A DNA stretch of 64,000 nt from Lepidonotus clava. Lineage: Eukaryota > Annelida > Polychaeta > Phyllodocida > Polynoidae. Position 1 is the first letter of the stretch, and the number at the start of each line of letters is the position of its first letter. Location of the stretch: positions 17,633,629-17,697,628 of the forward strand of contig OW387147.1 in assembly GCA_936440205.1 (NCBI GenBank). The letters are read 5' to 3'. Under the pieces are notes generated by a model. That model saw only the letters and a list, made by a program, of their open reading frames with translations. It was not told the DNA's origin and did no database searches. The translations under genes and the position numbers were made by a program. Of the stretch, positions 1 to 12,282 are shown piece by piece.

Positions 1-898
1 TTCCCAAAACACTGGGAACTTTGAAGGGGCATTGTTGCTTGAGGGTGTCCGTCATCGTGACGTAGTGCATTCACAATTCAGTGTTTTGTTTTGCATAGTC
101 CATGACGTGTGCGATGTCAACAGTAGGCCTAACTCTAAAAATAGAATATATGAGCCTGTGTTTTTTTGTTTCCACATTTTAAGGTAAGATACCCCCTCCC
201 TGCACACCTGACTCGCCATACATTAACATATGCAGAATGAATGATCAAGCATGAGTTATTTGTCACATATTTCCTCTAGTATTAAGTAATTGTTAATGCC
301 CTCCTGTCCAGATACATAAAGAGGAATCAGTTTGATTGTTCTATGTCTGGTATCGTCAAAAAGGCACGCAATGCGCAAAAATCTTAATTTTTAGACGCAT
401 TTCGGCGGCGATCGCTCATGGCTCAATCCGTTCATACGGCGTGGGAGGGGCAGTTAGGAGTCCTCCGAGTTGCTTATTTAGAAACAATTCTTCGCACGTG
501 TGGGCAGGCGGCCTGACAATGATGGATAGTAAACACTTTTAGGCCTCCCTCGGCCTAATCTCGGCCTAGGTGTACATGTGTACTTGTAGGCTGGCGCCCC
601 TCAGCCAGCCTCACACGACCTGGGCCGGCCCCTCCAATGGGGTGCAGCTCAAGGGGTGTAGGGGTGAGCATGGGGTGAGCAGCTCATAGGGTGTAGGGGT
701 CGGCCCTGAGCGACTCCCGCCAGCCCTCCCAGGGTCCGCTACTACTTGTAGGCCCTCTGAGAGAAAATCGGAATTTTAGTAGCTTTTAGCCTCAGCATTT
801 AGCTAAACGTAATCGTCAAAAAATTAAGCAGAATTTATTTTTATGCAAACAAAAGGTACGTTAATTATTTCTGTAATCAAACTTTACCTAAAGGCGTT

Positions 899-1080
899 AT
901 GCATTAAAAAAACCTGTATTAAGAATATCTAGATACTTAATTTGGTACAGTCAAGAGTTCTGTTTTCCAATGCAATCCTATACTATGAATATGCATTAAA
1001 AAAAACTGCAATTAGGATATATTTAGATACTTAATTTGGTACAGTCAAGAGTTCTGTTTCCCAATGCATCCCTATCATGA
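899..1080 (+). repeat. 92-bp tandem duplication, two copies
   Basis: The segment beginning ATGCATTAAAAAAA recurs 92 bases later. Both copies share GATACTTAATTTGGTACAGT and AAGAGTTCTGTTT with a few substitutions. It looks like an old local duplication, with no open frame. Confidence 0.85.
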
Positions 1081-1216
1081 ATGAATGGCACATGTGTACC
1101 GGGCATGTGTATCCCTACAAATGTGACACCGTTCCGATACCGTTCAACCTCGGGTTATCGCTCCTGGAAATGCAATTTTCTACAAATTACAAGTGCACTC
1201 ATTCAGGCGCTACCTT

Positions 1217-1335
1217 TCCCAGGTGGGTGCTGGTACGTTACACCTCCCCACCTGGGCTAACCACCTGAGCACCCTTCACACACATACCTGTCTGGACAGG
1301 TGAGAGGTGGGCACCAGATTATGTCAGGTGAGGTA
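1217..1335. promoter_or_regulatory. Cluster of five CAGGTG/CACCTG E-boxes
   Basis: CAGGTG lies at 1220, 1297 and 1325, and CACCTG at 1249 and 1262, all within 111 bases. One such hexamer is expected about every 2 kb counting both strands. CAGGTG is the core bound by Snail/Scratch and ZEB-type zinc fingers and by some bHLH proteins. An enhancer role is inference. Confidence 0.4.
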
Positions 1336-2961
1336 AGCGGCTGACCCAGAAGGTACTGGAGGGAGTGTAGTAAGGGTATAGGTTAGTCAGGGTAAGTTAC
1401 AACCGTTACTCTAGGCATTGTAAGATATACACACTCCATATCTTTGCAAACAAACCAGGAAAGCTAGATATGAGAGTTAGGTTTGTGTACTTTTATCTGG
1501 ATTCTTGCATAAGATTCCAGGATAAATAAAACACGGGCAGGAGTTTGAAAACATTATTCTTATGTGATGGGGTGGGTTTCGCTATGCCTTTTCTGAAACA
1601 TCTCGAGTGAGATTCTTTGCTTGGCAGTCTATTGGAATTGGCTGCTGGTAGCTTATGTGTAAGTGGGTGAATGTTTGTTGATTGGGAGCTCAATTTCGGA
1701 GAGAAGGGGGCTGGTGTAGTTGGGGGTGTATTTGTACAGTCACCTGCCATGACGTGAACACAAAGCCACACACGGGGATGGCAAACATTGGATGAAGCCC
1801 CAGTATAACGTTCGATGGAGTAAGGGATGGAGTACCAGTAGTACCTGACCGTTGGTCAACATTGTTTAACGTTGTTTGACGTTCTTCAGGTCTACCGACA
1901 CACACACGACCCTAATCTCCGATCAATTCACCAGACTGCTAGACCTTAGACGGTTATATTCTATTGATGCACAAAAAAGGTTGTAGTTATGATGCTGCAA
2001 TCGGACATCCATCACACCTGAGTATTTTCATTAACATTATTATGCTACAAAGGACCAAACAGTGAAAGCCAGATTTTAACACTTTTACTATTAAAAAGAA
2101 ATCTGCTCAGTTCAATTGCAGCCAGATTTCAAGGTAGTTCAGCTTTAATTATGCAAGTGTAACTAAATTCAGCTTTTCCCGCATGTATTGCAAGTATGAT
2201 AGTAATTTAGTCAAATTTCTAAAAATTCATAAAGTAACTCAAGTAAAGTTTCTAACCCCTGCAAAATAATTACATTGTGGATTCATATGTGTCTCATTGC
2301 TCACAACATCAATGCATTACACCTCTGTTAGCCTCTGACAAGGAAGACGCCAAGATCAAAAGCTATCCTGTAACAAGCTCACAAGTCCATCAAAGACGTG
2401 CAAAGATACTAATGATCTATGCACCTTCTCACATGTCACCGGCACTATTGTGGGCCGAAATAACATCCACAACAAACCCTAGCTCCCACTTGTAACACCA
2501 TCTTAAGCTCTCAGTTTGGCTTGCATCCCTTTCCCACTGTGACCTTTTTCTAAGCCAGCCTTTTCTCATTGTCCTTTGGCCTTAACACTGCTCATTTGCA
2601 TACGAACAGCAATCCAGGTATTGATTGAGCGATCAGGGCTAGACCTGCTGGCCTGTAACGTGTTAGCACCTGTAGGTAACTGTTTCAATGGGAACTGGGC
2701 CACGCTTGACCAGTAGTGACCAGTAGACTGACCAACACTGACCAGCTGTGAAGTCCCTTGCTGAGTGCCCACCAAAGCCATGATAATGTGTGCGCAGCTA
2801 AGAAAAAGTAGTTTCTTTGTGTATTTGCACCTTGCGTGAAAACACAAGCGGCACCTTGCGTGAAAACAAGCCATCGCCAAATTTGCTCCGTGTGTACACA
2901 GTGGTATTTAAAAGCTATCAGACAACACAATTGATGTAGTAGGGCTCAATGTACAGACTCA

Positions 2962-2998
2962 GTCTATGCAAACAGGAATTAGCCTTGTTTGCATAGAC
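2962..2998. repeat. Inverted repeat with octamer-like TATGCAAA arms
   Basis: GTCTATGCAAACAGG (2962-2976) and CCTTGTTTGCATAGAC (2983-2998) are complementary with a single one-base bulge and a six-base loop. Each arm carries TATGCAAA, close to the POU-domain octamer. Confidence 0.7.
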
Positions 2999-5900
2999 CC
3001 TGCAATGGCTTCTGAAATGAAATACCTGCGCCGGTGCTAAAGGGTTCAGTAGGACACCTTCCCTGGCTCAATGTTTGTGTTCAGCTTTTATATCCACAGT
3101 GTGCTCACTATCTAAAAAGTGAAATCATAGAATCCAAACATTTGGGTATAAAATAACCGTGTGAAATGAAAAGTCTAAGAGTATTTATCCCATGGTGCCT
3201 TCATATCTAGTATCATGCCATTATGATGAGAATTAGAACTTGAAAATTTAGTGATTGATAATTATAATTCCACTGAGGTTCATAAAACAATTAGTCTAGC
3301 TATTACAGTTCTGACACTTGGGGTCACGTTTCCGTAATGCTAGACCTCCAGAACCCCCGACCAAGTTTGAAGAAGGGTCTCTGATTTCAAAACAAGAACT
3401 AAACCCCCCAAGTATCTCAGCATGCCTCTGGTCAGCCAAGAACATGCTACCAGTAGTATCTCGTGAACGCAAACATGTCAGAGGTGGTGTCACCGCCCCA
3501 CCAATAACAGCCCTGTTTACAAACAGTGTGTGGTCCCCGCCTGCCTAAACAAGACCTGTTTTGATTGGTCCATTGGTTCTCACCCTGGGACCATGCAGGG
3601 TGTAAGTAACATTATATCGGTGGTATGGATACAAAAAGCACTTTGAGATAATGAGTTCACATATCAAATGACCTGTTGATTGTTTGTTTAGTATTATGGT
3701 GACCTCCAATCATTACCAAACCACATAGATGCCATAGATGATCAACTCCACCCAAAGTGGGGTGAAATACATTTTGCTAGGACCCATTTGTAATTATGAC
3801 CATTGCTGGTCTTTGCAATTCACACAATATAGGCTATCTAATAATCTTATCAGTTATATTCTCCAGTTGGAGATACACTGTTATCTGTAAAAACATGTGT
3901 GTGTTGTACTCGAAATTTGAAACTTCAAAACTTTAGAACTTCCTTATTCCCCTTGGAAATTAATATCTGGAGGAGCTAAATCTGCAGCCTTTTTTTTGTT
4001 CGCAAAGAAAGTGTCCCCAAACATTCGTTAGAGCCTCATTTGTTTGGGGCCTCCAACAGAAGTGCTTAAAGGTATGCAATAGAAAAACGCCGAGAACGGC
4101 TAGGTTAGCTCATGGAATGCAAACACACGTTCATTTGTCTGTGATTCATTATGAAACAGGCCACATACGAAACATGACTGGCAGGTTAAAACCTGAAACT
4201 CGCAATCTGCGGAACCCTAACGTTTCGGTTCATGTTATCTTTCTTCTAAGGGTAGTTTATAAACATTTCTTTTCCTGCATGTAAATGTTTAGCTTTTTTC
4301 CCGCTAGGACCATGCTTCAATAGGAAACTTGTTTTAATGTTGACAGATGCCTATGCCTAAACACAGCACAGAGAGCGATGAGAAATGGTCCGTCATTTTG
4401 CCCACTATTTTTAGAATCTAGAAAGAAATCATAAAGATACAGACCTCTCTGTTTTGTAGCACAAGTGCACAAAACATTATTTTCTCACTCTCCTTTTTTA
4501 ACCTGTTAGTCCCCGGTTATTACCAAGGCGAATGATATGAACTTATAAATACCCATATCAATATTTTTCCTCTCAGCACTACCACAGTATCGCTTTTTAG
4601 CCAGCGAGTCGTGGCTAAGCATCTGAGACATCTCCCAAACAACAAAGTTTTTTTTATAAGATGAAGAAAACCAAAACCAAAACCCACCGAGGCCGGCGGG
4701 GCCAAGGAGGCCCTACCGCTGAGCAGACCGCAGGGCTGTGATAGTGCATATCATATGCTTCTCATTAGCCTGGCCGTTTTCCCTCCTAAGGGGACCCCAA
4801 TGTCTCCTATCCATTCCTGGACCTGCTGCGACGCCCTGTTTTAAACATTACTGCCGATGGTATCAAATGTACTGTAAAGAAGGCATATTAAATTTCGCGC
4901 TTTATATATTTTTGCGCGTTGTCAAAGGGAGTGAAAATCTGAAGGTTTAAGTATTTTGTGTTAAGTGACTGAAAGTATGAATGACCGAGAATATCTCCCA
5001 GTAGATCTATTTGAAGCATAAGAATTTAACAGTTTAAAAAAAAATAATTTCGGTTTACAATACAGACTTCATAGTGCATGTGAACCTTCGGGTTTCGAAC
5101 GTGCTGGTTCAGACGTGAGAGAATGAGTTGGTCAGCGGTGTAAGTTGAGCAATTCCTTTCTATGTATAACTTGTAAAGACACCACCGTCAAAGCCGTGAT
5201 TTACCGGCTCGCTCCGACTCATGCCCCGGCAGCGGGGAAAAAATGCTGGGAATCTTCTAAGTTCTCTCGGCCCTGAGTGCATGGGTTTTCGGGCGCCTGC
5301 TGACAAAGTGATGTATCGCTGAACTGACCCGAACTCCCCTCCTCCTCCTGGCCACCCACTCACCCAAGCACCCCCCTGGAGGAGTGGAGGAGAGGAGGGG
5401 TGGGCGGGGGAGAGGATTGGGGGGCTCCTCAAAGCTGCATCACACTTCAGAAATGTATAACACAAACAAAAAGTCAGGGAGATGCCCCAGTTCTGGTGAG
5501 TTACCGACCGGGTGATAAATTGTCTCAACCCTCGGTTTTGCTATCAAGACGAGCGGAGCTAAAAGTAGACTTGTAAACAGAAAGGGTCGTGAAAAACTAG
5601 TAATGTGGTTTTAAAATGGCCCCAACCGCACTCAACTTGCAGTAAAAGGCTCAGGGAAAAACGGGGGAAATACCAGGTTAGCAGCCCTTATCGCAACATA
5701 AGCGTGCATTGGGGATTCAAACGGCCAACTTTTAACTTCTTCACACCTCACCTGTACCTCCAGGGTTGAAGGTTCGGCCCTGAGGCGCTCAAGCCTCCAG
5801 GGTGTCGTTGAGGGTTTTATTACGTTACCATGGTGAGCAGCTGCAGGAGTAGCTCACCTCCAGGGTTCAGGGTTTGGCCTCACGCTATCTGGGTCAGTGC

Positions 5901-6677
5901 AGTGTGCGTAAGGTGCCTATTATCACTCTCCAGGTGCTCCGTCATTGGCCAGATATCTGATTCCTCCTGGGCAGGAAAAAAATGCGGTCAGAGAAAAAAG
6001 AAGCTTTAGTCTTTGGCGTGCGCTGCTCGTCTCATCTCTCTCTCACCGGTCATGATCTGGAGGGTCAGTGAGTCGGAGAGGGGGTGTTTGTTGATAAAGA
6101 TGCGCCATTCGAGTACCCAACTTCAGGAAGAGATTAGATCATCGCCGGGTAGGGTATGTCACCCTCGGGCTAGGCGTTAGTGATGCGAGTAGGACTTGTA
6201 GTTTCTTAGCAACATGATTATGAATTACTACTGGTAAAGTTATAAGTTAGTGAGCGTCACCAAGGCAAGCATCCCGATCTAAGTTATCAATTTTCAATTT
6301 TCCATGAAAGTTCGACATATTTGAAGCAAAAAGTATGGCTCAATAAAACTGTACTTTCTTCATTTTAAAGCTCAATGTAGAATTAAGAACTCGGTTCTGT
6401 TTAAGAGCACAATATTATCATTTCCTTGAATGTATGCCTGCCCCCACCCCGCTTCATAAGGACGGATACATAGCTTAATGCCCCTTAATGATGGAAGGTT
6501 TCTTAGTATTTTGGTTGTAAATTGTTTGTGAGTCAGCAACGCACGGATTAATTTGAACCGTTACTTTTTGGGCGTCCCAGTTTCTTTGCCCAGGAATTGC
6601 TACTATTCCTGAAATGCAAGTGGTGTGAATGACCAGTGGGACACCAGACCGCTGGGGGCAATAGCACCGTCGTGGTG

Positions 6678-6694
6678 GGGTCAGTGAACTGACC
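6678..6694. promoter_or_regulatory. Ecdysone-response-element-like inverted repeat
   Basis: GGGTCAGTGAACT (6678-6690) matches the degenerate EcRE consensus RGKTCANTGAMCY at every position. The wider GGTCAGT-GA-ACTGACC is a perfect inverted repeat. In arthropods this would bind the EcR/USP receptor pair. One such match is only mildly unexpected in 64 kb, and binding is inference. Confidence 0.35.
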
Positions 6695-6832
6695 ACTGAC
6701 TGACCACCACCTAAGAGGGGGCCTTCTGCCGGCTCCCTTTCCCATGGTCAGTGTCAGGAGTGGTCACTTTATCTGGACAGCCCCAGGAGGAGACTTGTCA
6801 CAGTATCCACACATTCCCCGGCACGTCCCGAG

Positions 6833-6930
6833 TTGACATCACAAGGGCCTGGGGTAACATCACACGAGTCCCAAGTGACATCACAAGAATCCCAAGTGAC
6901 ATCACAAGTGGGCCACATTGACATCAAGAG
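6833..6930. repeat. Five-copy 21-bp array of (G/T)TGACATCA-type motifs
   Basis: Motif starts are at 6833, 6854, 6875, 6896 and 6918: four steps of 21, 21, 21 and 22 bases. Copies vary between motifs (GGGCCTGG, AATCCCAA), but the bZIP-like TGACATCA core is kept in four and is TAACATCA in one. A period of two helical turns would put all cores on one DNA face. Confidence 0.75.
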
Positions 6931-9900
6931 GGCCAAGGCGGCGTAACACCTAAACACTCATTTTACAGTGTCAGGCACAGTTTGGGAGTGTTTCAAACTA
7001 GTCAAATTAGTGTTGGGACATGTATATATGCAAACTGTAGGGGGTAGGCAGTTGGACGTACACTGATAAAGTTTGAACAAAGTTGAACCTGAAACGGTTA
7101 CGCATTTGGCCGCCAATGGGTTGCGATGCCATCTGGGCGTCAAATAACGTCTTCATTGAAATAGGTTGAGGGGGTGAGGGAACGGGTGGCAGGGGTGGTG
7201 GGTGGGTGGGTACGGTTAGGGTAGGAAGACTTGGTTCTGTGAACGGAAACCCATTGTGGTGACGACGCCTGTTCGTTTGGCTGATAACAGATCTCGGTGA
7301 AGCCGCCACACGTCTAAAAGGCAGGTGATGGAGGCGGGGGTAGCGGCGGCTGGGGGAACAGCTTTGAAGCTAACATTACATTACCGCCATTATCCTAGTA
7401 AATAGGAATCAGATGTGAGCAATGTGGGCTAAACAAGACCTGGAATATAACCCGGAGGTGTATATTTTGTGTACGGGGGACCAAGACCGAAGACGGAAGT
7501 TTGGCTTTTTGAAAAGAACATTGTTCGAGATTTCCAATTGGAATCTATTAGATTTTATGTCATATCTATTTTCAACCTTGTTGTTTGAATATAAATCAGT
7601 TTCTCTGTATTTTAGCGACTCACATTTTGAGATAACATTGACTGGCAGTTCTTTGAAACATAGTACGGACTTGGCGCCTATAGAAATGGTACAACGTGAA
7701 AAAACAAAAACCACGATATAGAATCTGTAGTCTTGTTCCCCTCTGGACGTTTATTGTAATCAAAACTATTACAGGTAATTTTCATCCAGTAAGATAGGAT
7801 GTTAGCTTTGTTCACTCACTGTGTTGAAGCGCATGCACTAAAAACTCCCTATTGTTTAACAAGCCTAGCGTTTCTGATGAAATAATAAGAGTTTTTAACA
7901 GGACATTCTGACAGATTCTTTTTTTTCTGTTATCATAAAAACGTTCATATTCAACTAGCAAGTAGGTTGGTCATTTGAATCTAACTGCTAGGTCTTTTAT
8001 GCGGAGGACAGTACCACAGTGTGTTATCATAAATCTTAGAGGTAAGTGAAAAACGTTTGACAAGCGCATTATTTAAAGTGTTCCTTGTCTGTATACAGAT
8101 CCTTTGATAATTTCAGAGGAATGGAATAATACAATTTAAAAAAATATGAAAAAAGAATCATAGACTCCTGTCTTTATAAAAGAGGGACAACCTACAAGTT
8201 CACGACGAGCTTACAGAGGGACACCGTCCATAGCTGTCATATGTCATCATCCTTACCACACCAATAGTTTTTAATGCCCTCTGACAGCTGTTTTGGTTGA
8301 CACCTGACCAGCTGTCAGCAGCCCCGACCCCGAAGGCAAGCCTAAGGCCCTTTCCGACAAATTTATCACTTGGGGCAGCGCAAAAAGGCAATTGCAGGTC
8401 GCCACCAATGAAAGGTCATCAATGGAAAATGACTCCTATTTCAGTAAAGTGGCACGGGGTTAAATTCAGCAAATAAGACAACATACTTCAAGTATAACCT
8501 AAAAGTGGTGCCCTACGTGTAAAGCTAGGGGATCTGGGGTTTATTGCTGCAGCATAGAACCAATGAGTCTACAGAACCATGGATTTGTGTAACAGTGAAG
8601 CCAGTTGTTTGGTACCAAACACCCTACCCCTGTTCCAAAGCCTGGGCCCGATTAGACCGTTTAAACAGGGATTCTCTGCCACTTTGAAGGGTGTCACCCA
8701 CGTCCTGAGGGGGTGGTTGGAATCAGGCTTGACGCAACCAAACGCAATCCTCCCCTGGCCACAATGGCTTGGCTGTAGCACATGGTGACGCAATGTAATA
8801 AGCAATAGCAATAATATTGATTAGGCCACTTGCTGGTGAAAGCATCGCTAAGCGGCGAACCCATTTAAATCTGCGTTTATTGACAGCTGAATAATTAATC
8901 AGCAATTTATAATATAAGGGGGTGTGTTTTATTCCAATATTGACATGGTAAATGTATCCCAACGAGTCGATCATGATGCAATTGGTACTTTGATAATATT
9001 TACTTACCGAGAAAATAAAATTCATATCTTACGTGTTTGATTCTGGTGGATGGTGCCAGTTGTATTGGTATCTAATATACATATAATGGACACAATTGAT
9101 TGTACTCAGACACAGAGGCCATCGGTCAGTTGGACTGACCACCCGGATTGACCACCTGCCTCCTTGACCAGTTGGTCCACACTTGGTGTCATATTCCCCC
9201 TCCCGAGAGGCTCGTTAGCCCTACACAAGTGACAACTAATCTGATGATGTCTGCTAATGATCATGACTGAAGTTACACTGTATAACAGCAGTTGGCATAA
9301 TGAGGATGGATCAATCAGCAATTCAAAAGAATATCAATTGTGCGCGAACATCAAAGGAATATGACAAATGATCGAACATAACTAATATTATTCATACTAA
9401 TTTGGTTAAGTGAAATTGATGGACGTAAATTGAATGCGGCGAATCTTTAGGGGGGAGACACACATAAAGTATTATCAATCAGAAAGAAGTAGAATAAATA
9501 AAACATGTAATGCAGTTTCAATATTGACTATTAAAACATTTGATCTAAAACTGACGCAGCTAACTTTTAACCTGAGAAATAACACTGGAGGCCATGTTGG
9601 TATAGCAAGAAATATTTCGCTTTAAAATATTCTACATTTAATACATTGTATTTGGCCTTTACACAAAACGAATTCCACTCAATACATTCCAGTAACTTGA
9701 CTATTCTACTTACATGTCACGCTAGCTGAGTCATTAAGACATACAGGTGGGCAGTATAGGCCCTTCCAGGGTTGAGTGGGCAACTGGGTCAGTAGGTCTA
9801 CTGGGAATCCCCAGGTATGCTCACCTTTCTGTGAGACCCTACAGGTTGGGAGTTGTTTCCCACGGGCTACATACATATGTATACATACTACCATTCCTAC

Positions 9901-11261
9901 ATATTCAGGCCACGGCATCATTTCTATGGGAGCTGACAGGTGCAAAGCAAAACAAGTTTGAATTCCAGGATTAAATTATAATCCATTCCAGTTGACACAT
10001 TTCATACGTATGACCTTGTAATTACAGTATAAATTTAAGTATGCATACCTGCATATTAAACTTATGGCTATCGGTCTGTTTGGTGTTGAGAATTCTGAGA
10101 CATGAAGCATTGACATAATCGCTGTAAACATACCTAACAATAAAAGATGCTAGAGTCTCTTCAAAAAGTGCACACATGGTCAACATTGAACTGCATAAAA
10201 ACATAATTATGTATACATGGTTTTGACAATATGAATAACACCAAATCGACTAAGTTTAATTAATTCAGTTCAAGAATACATGGCTTCACTGTCGAAGGGA
10301 ATATCTTCTCTGATTGAGATCATTGTTTCATTTCAATCATAGCCATACATAACATGTTATGTATATATGTCTATGTTTCAATCCAGTGTTGAACAGGTAA
10401 AAATGTTGCTTCCTGTTGGCACTTCTCTGAAATCAAATATGTGTTGATTCATTTTTATTTGGTCCTAGATCACGGGATCCAATACTATTTAAATCTAACC
10501 TTTTGGGATGATTCCATCGTGGGAAAGACCATCCAGGCGTGGACGATAGCCAATTTCAGGTCCAGTTAAATTGTATTTTCTATGAAAATCATGCTATAAT
10601 TGGGGTTGAATGTAATGGTAGGTCAAATCAGAATGTCGTGAATTGTTTTTGGATCCGATTTAGATTGAGGAAAAAAAGAATAAAAAGATCTAATTATAAA
10701 GAAAGCAACCTGTTTTTCCTCAGGAAATATTAGAGATCTCACTGAGGTTCTTTTGGACCTACCATTATTAATTCACTTTCACACACCATTAGATGCCTGA
10801 AAGCATCAGAGCAAAGTGTCACTTTGTTGCCAGCAGAATTTCCTCACCTCTCTTAAGTGACACCATTGTCCATCTTTTCAAACATAGCAGAAAGGGGGCC
10901 CGTTTCGTTTACACCTCGGGCAGTTCAGTTCTAATCCGCCTGCTGCTTATGGAATCCGCGCTTTGCTGGGGTTGCTGCCAGGTGAGAAGGGCTGGTCAAA
11001 GACTCCCGACCAGGACGATTTATCCCTCTATAAAAACACCGACTGACATTCGCCTCGTACAGGCTTCAGTGGGGTCTATTGACAGGCATAATTCGCTGCT
11101 CTTCGGGGGGTCATTTCCTTGTGTTGCAGGGGACAAAACGCCCCGAGTTCCCCCAGGGAGTGGCGCGCCATAGGAGGGGGAGGGCCCCCCTTGTTCAGTA
11201 AATTCTCCCTCGGGACAGCTCTTTTCCAAGCCCGGTTGAGGCAACAACTGAACAAGGCCCA

Positions 11262-11322
11262 GGTCGTAGGGGAAAGGGCCTTGAGGGCGTTGGGTCGTAG
11301 GGGAAAGGGCCTTGAGGGCTTT
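11262..11322 (+). repeat. 30-bp tandem pair in a GC-rich patch
   Basis: GGTCGTAGGGGAAAGGGCCT followed by TGAGGGC occurs twice in immediate succession, differing only at the trailing bases. It lies in a GC-rich patch with no believable reading frame. Confidence 0.85.
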
Positions 11323-11913
11323 GGGACCTCAGAGAAAAGGGCTTCCAAACATTTGACTTTGTAATCGGCCAGCGTTTGCGTTACTTAGAAATGTACCGTG
11401 TCAGTATGGCTGGAGTGGATTAACTAAGTGCCTGGTGCCTCAGTCAGTGACCTCTCTCACCTAGCAGGTAGTGTTTCATTTTTGCTCATTCATGCGAATT
11501 TGATACTTCACTTAGGGACATTATATTTCAGGAGGGCTGGAAAGGGAAACAGCGGTGCCTCTTTAGGTGATTTCGAAACATTACGCGAAACAATATTACT
11601 TCTTAGAGTAAGTTATGGTTTCAGGTATAAATTGTGATAAGGTAGCCCTTGCACATTAGAAAATCCCACACAAATCCCAATATTAGAATTAAAGACTTAA
11701 AATGCATTGTTAATTAGTAGCCGAAAGGCATCCAGGGGCATAGGGCATTAGGAACAATGATAGATACAAACGATAAGTTCTTGAAACGTCTCACAGCCGT
11801 GAAATTTCCTTTAGATATCTGGTACAAATCACGAGGCTGTCCAGGTGGAACTTCATGCTTATTTGAGCACTTATTACCGGTATTATCCCAGGACCTTTTG
11901 TCTGACACGAGAG

Positions 11914-11949
11914 CTAACCGTCGGCAGGTCATTTTTCAACTAGGTAAGT
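11914..11949 (+). other. Possible recursive splice site, weak acceptor
   Basis: CTAAC at 11914-11918 matches the ideal branch motif, and TTTTTCAACTAG ends at 11943 against a perfect GTAAGT (11944-11949). A nearer CAG at about 11926 lies between branch and AG, which weakens it. The spacing of 11.2 kb to the site at 23146 would suit a ratchet series. Confidence 0.3.
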
Positions 11950-12163
11950 CGTCTAGAAACAGGTATAATAGAATGCGGGTTTGGCAGTTACCACCCAGAC
12001 TGAGTCTATATCTGAATGCCCTCCGCCTCAGAGAGTCCATTTACGAGTCACTGGCATGAGACTCCATTTACGAGTCTCCGGCACCAGGTACAAGGTGGAG
12101 GAAATGGGAGACCGTTACGGTCCGGTGCACTCAAGACGGCGACCTCCCAACGCTTCAGAGGAC

Positions 12164-12282
12164 AAGATGGCGTGTGAGGAGGTCACCTGGAGAACAATGG
12201 ACCCCAGGGGTCATGACCCCATACACGGGTCAGACGTCCAATCAGCAGGCAGCTTACAGAAGGACTGGCACAGCGCATGCGC
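12164..12282. promoter_or_regulatory. GC-rich patch with YY1- and NRF1-like motifs and an IR0 palindrome
   Basis: AAGATGGCG at 12164-12172 matches YY1/Pho-type sites. GCGCATGCGC at 12273-12282 matches NRF1 (Drosophila Ewg). GGGGTCATGACCCC at 12207-12220 is a perfect palindrome with two GGGTCA half-sites and no spacer. Such combinations mark CpG-type promoters, but no transcript start can be placed. Confidence 0.35.

Larger units (their letters stand above)
1..5000. other. Non-coding block with repeats, an E-box cluster and a POU-type palindrome
   Basis: No frame looks coding. Contents include a GC-rich patch (540-740) with a 35-base duplicated motif near 644 and 679, a 92-bp tandem duplication (899-1080), five CAGGTG/CACCTG boxes (1220-1330), four TGACCA motifs (2707-2744), a 24-bp tandem pair (2827-2871) and a 15-bp hairpin (2962-2998). 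The rest is unremarkable AT-rich DNA. Confidence 0.5.
5001..11900. other. Non-coding block with GC-rich patches and short tandem arrays
   Basis: GC-rich patches at 5200-5450 and 5740-5890 hold a diverged direct repeat, ACCTCCAGGGTT..., at about 5756 and 5858. An EcRE-like site lies at 6678 and a 21-bp array at 6833-6930. Pyrimidine-rich minus-strand text spans 7150-7250. A GC patch at 11100-11340 has a 30-bp tandem pair. The open frames on both strands across 7409-7721 overlap and look accidental. Confidence 0.45.

Noticed and set aside
160-189. T-rich tract followed by AAG|GTAAGA, a possible ratchet site
   Set aside because: AAG is a poor 3' splice site and no branch motif lies at the right distance.
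10949-10981. MESALCWGCCQ before CAG|GTGAGA
   Set aside because: It leaves phase 0 and is too short and polar for a signal peptide; the acceptor half is also too poor for a ratchet site.
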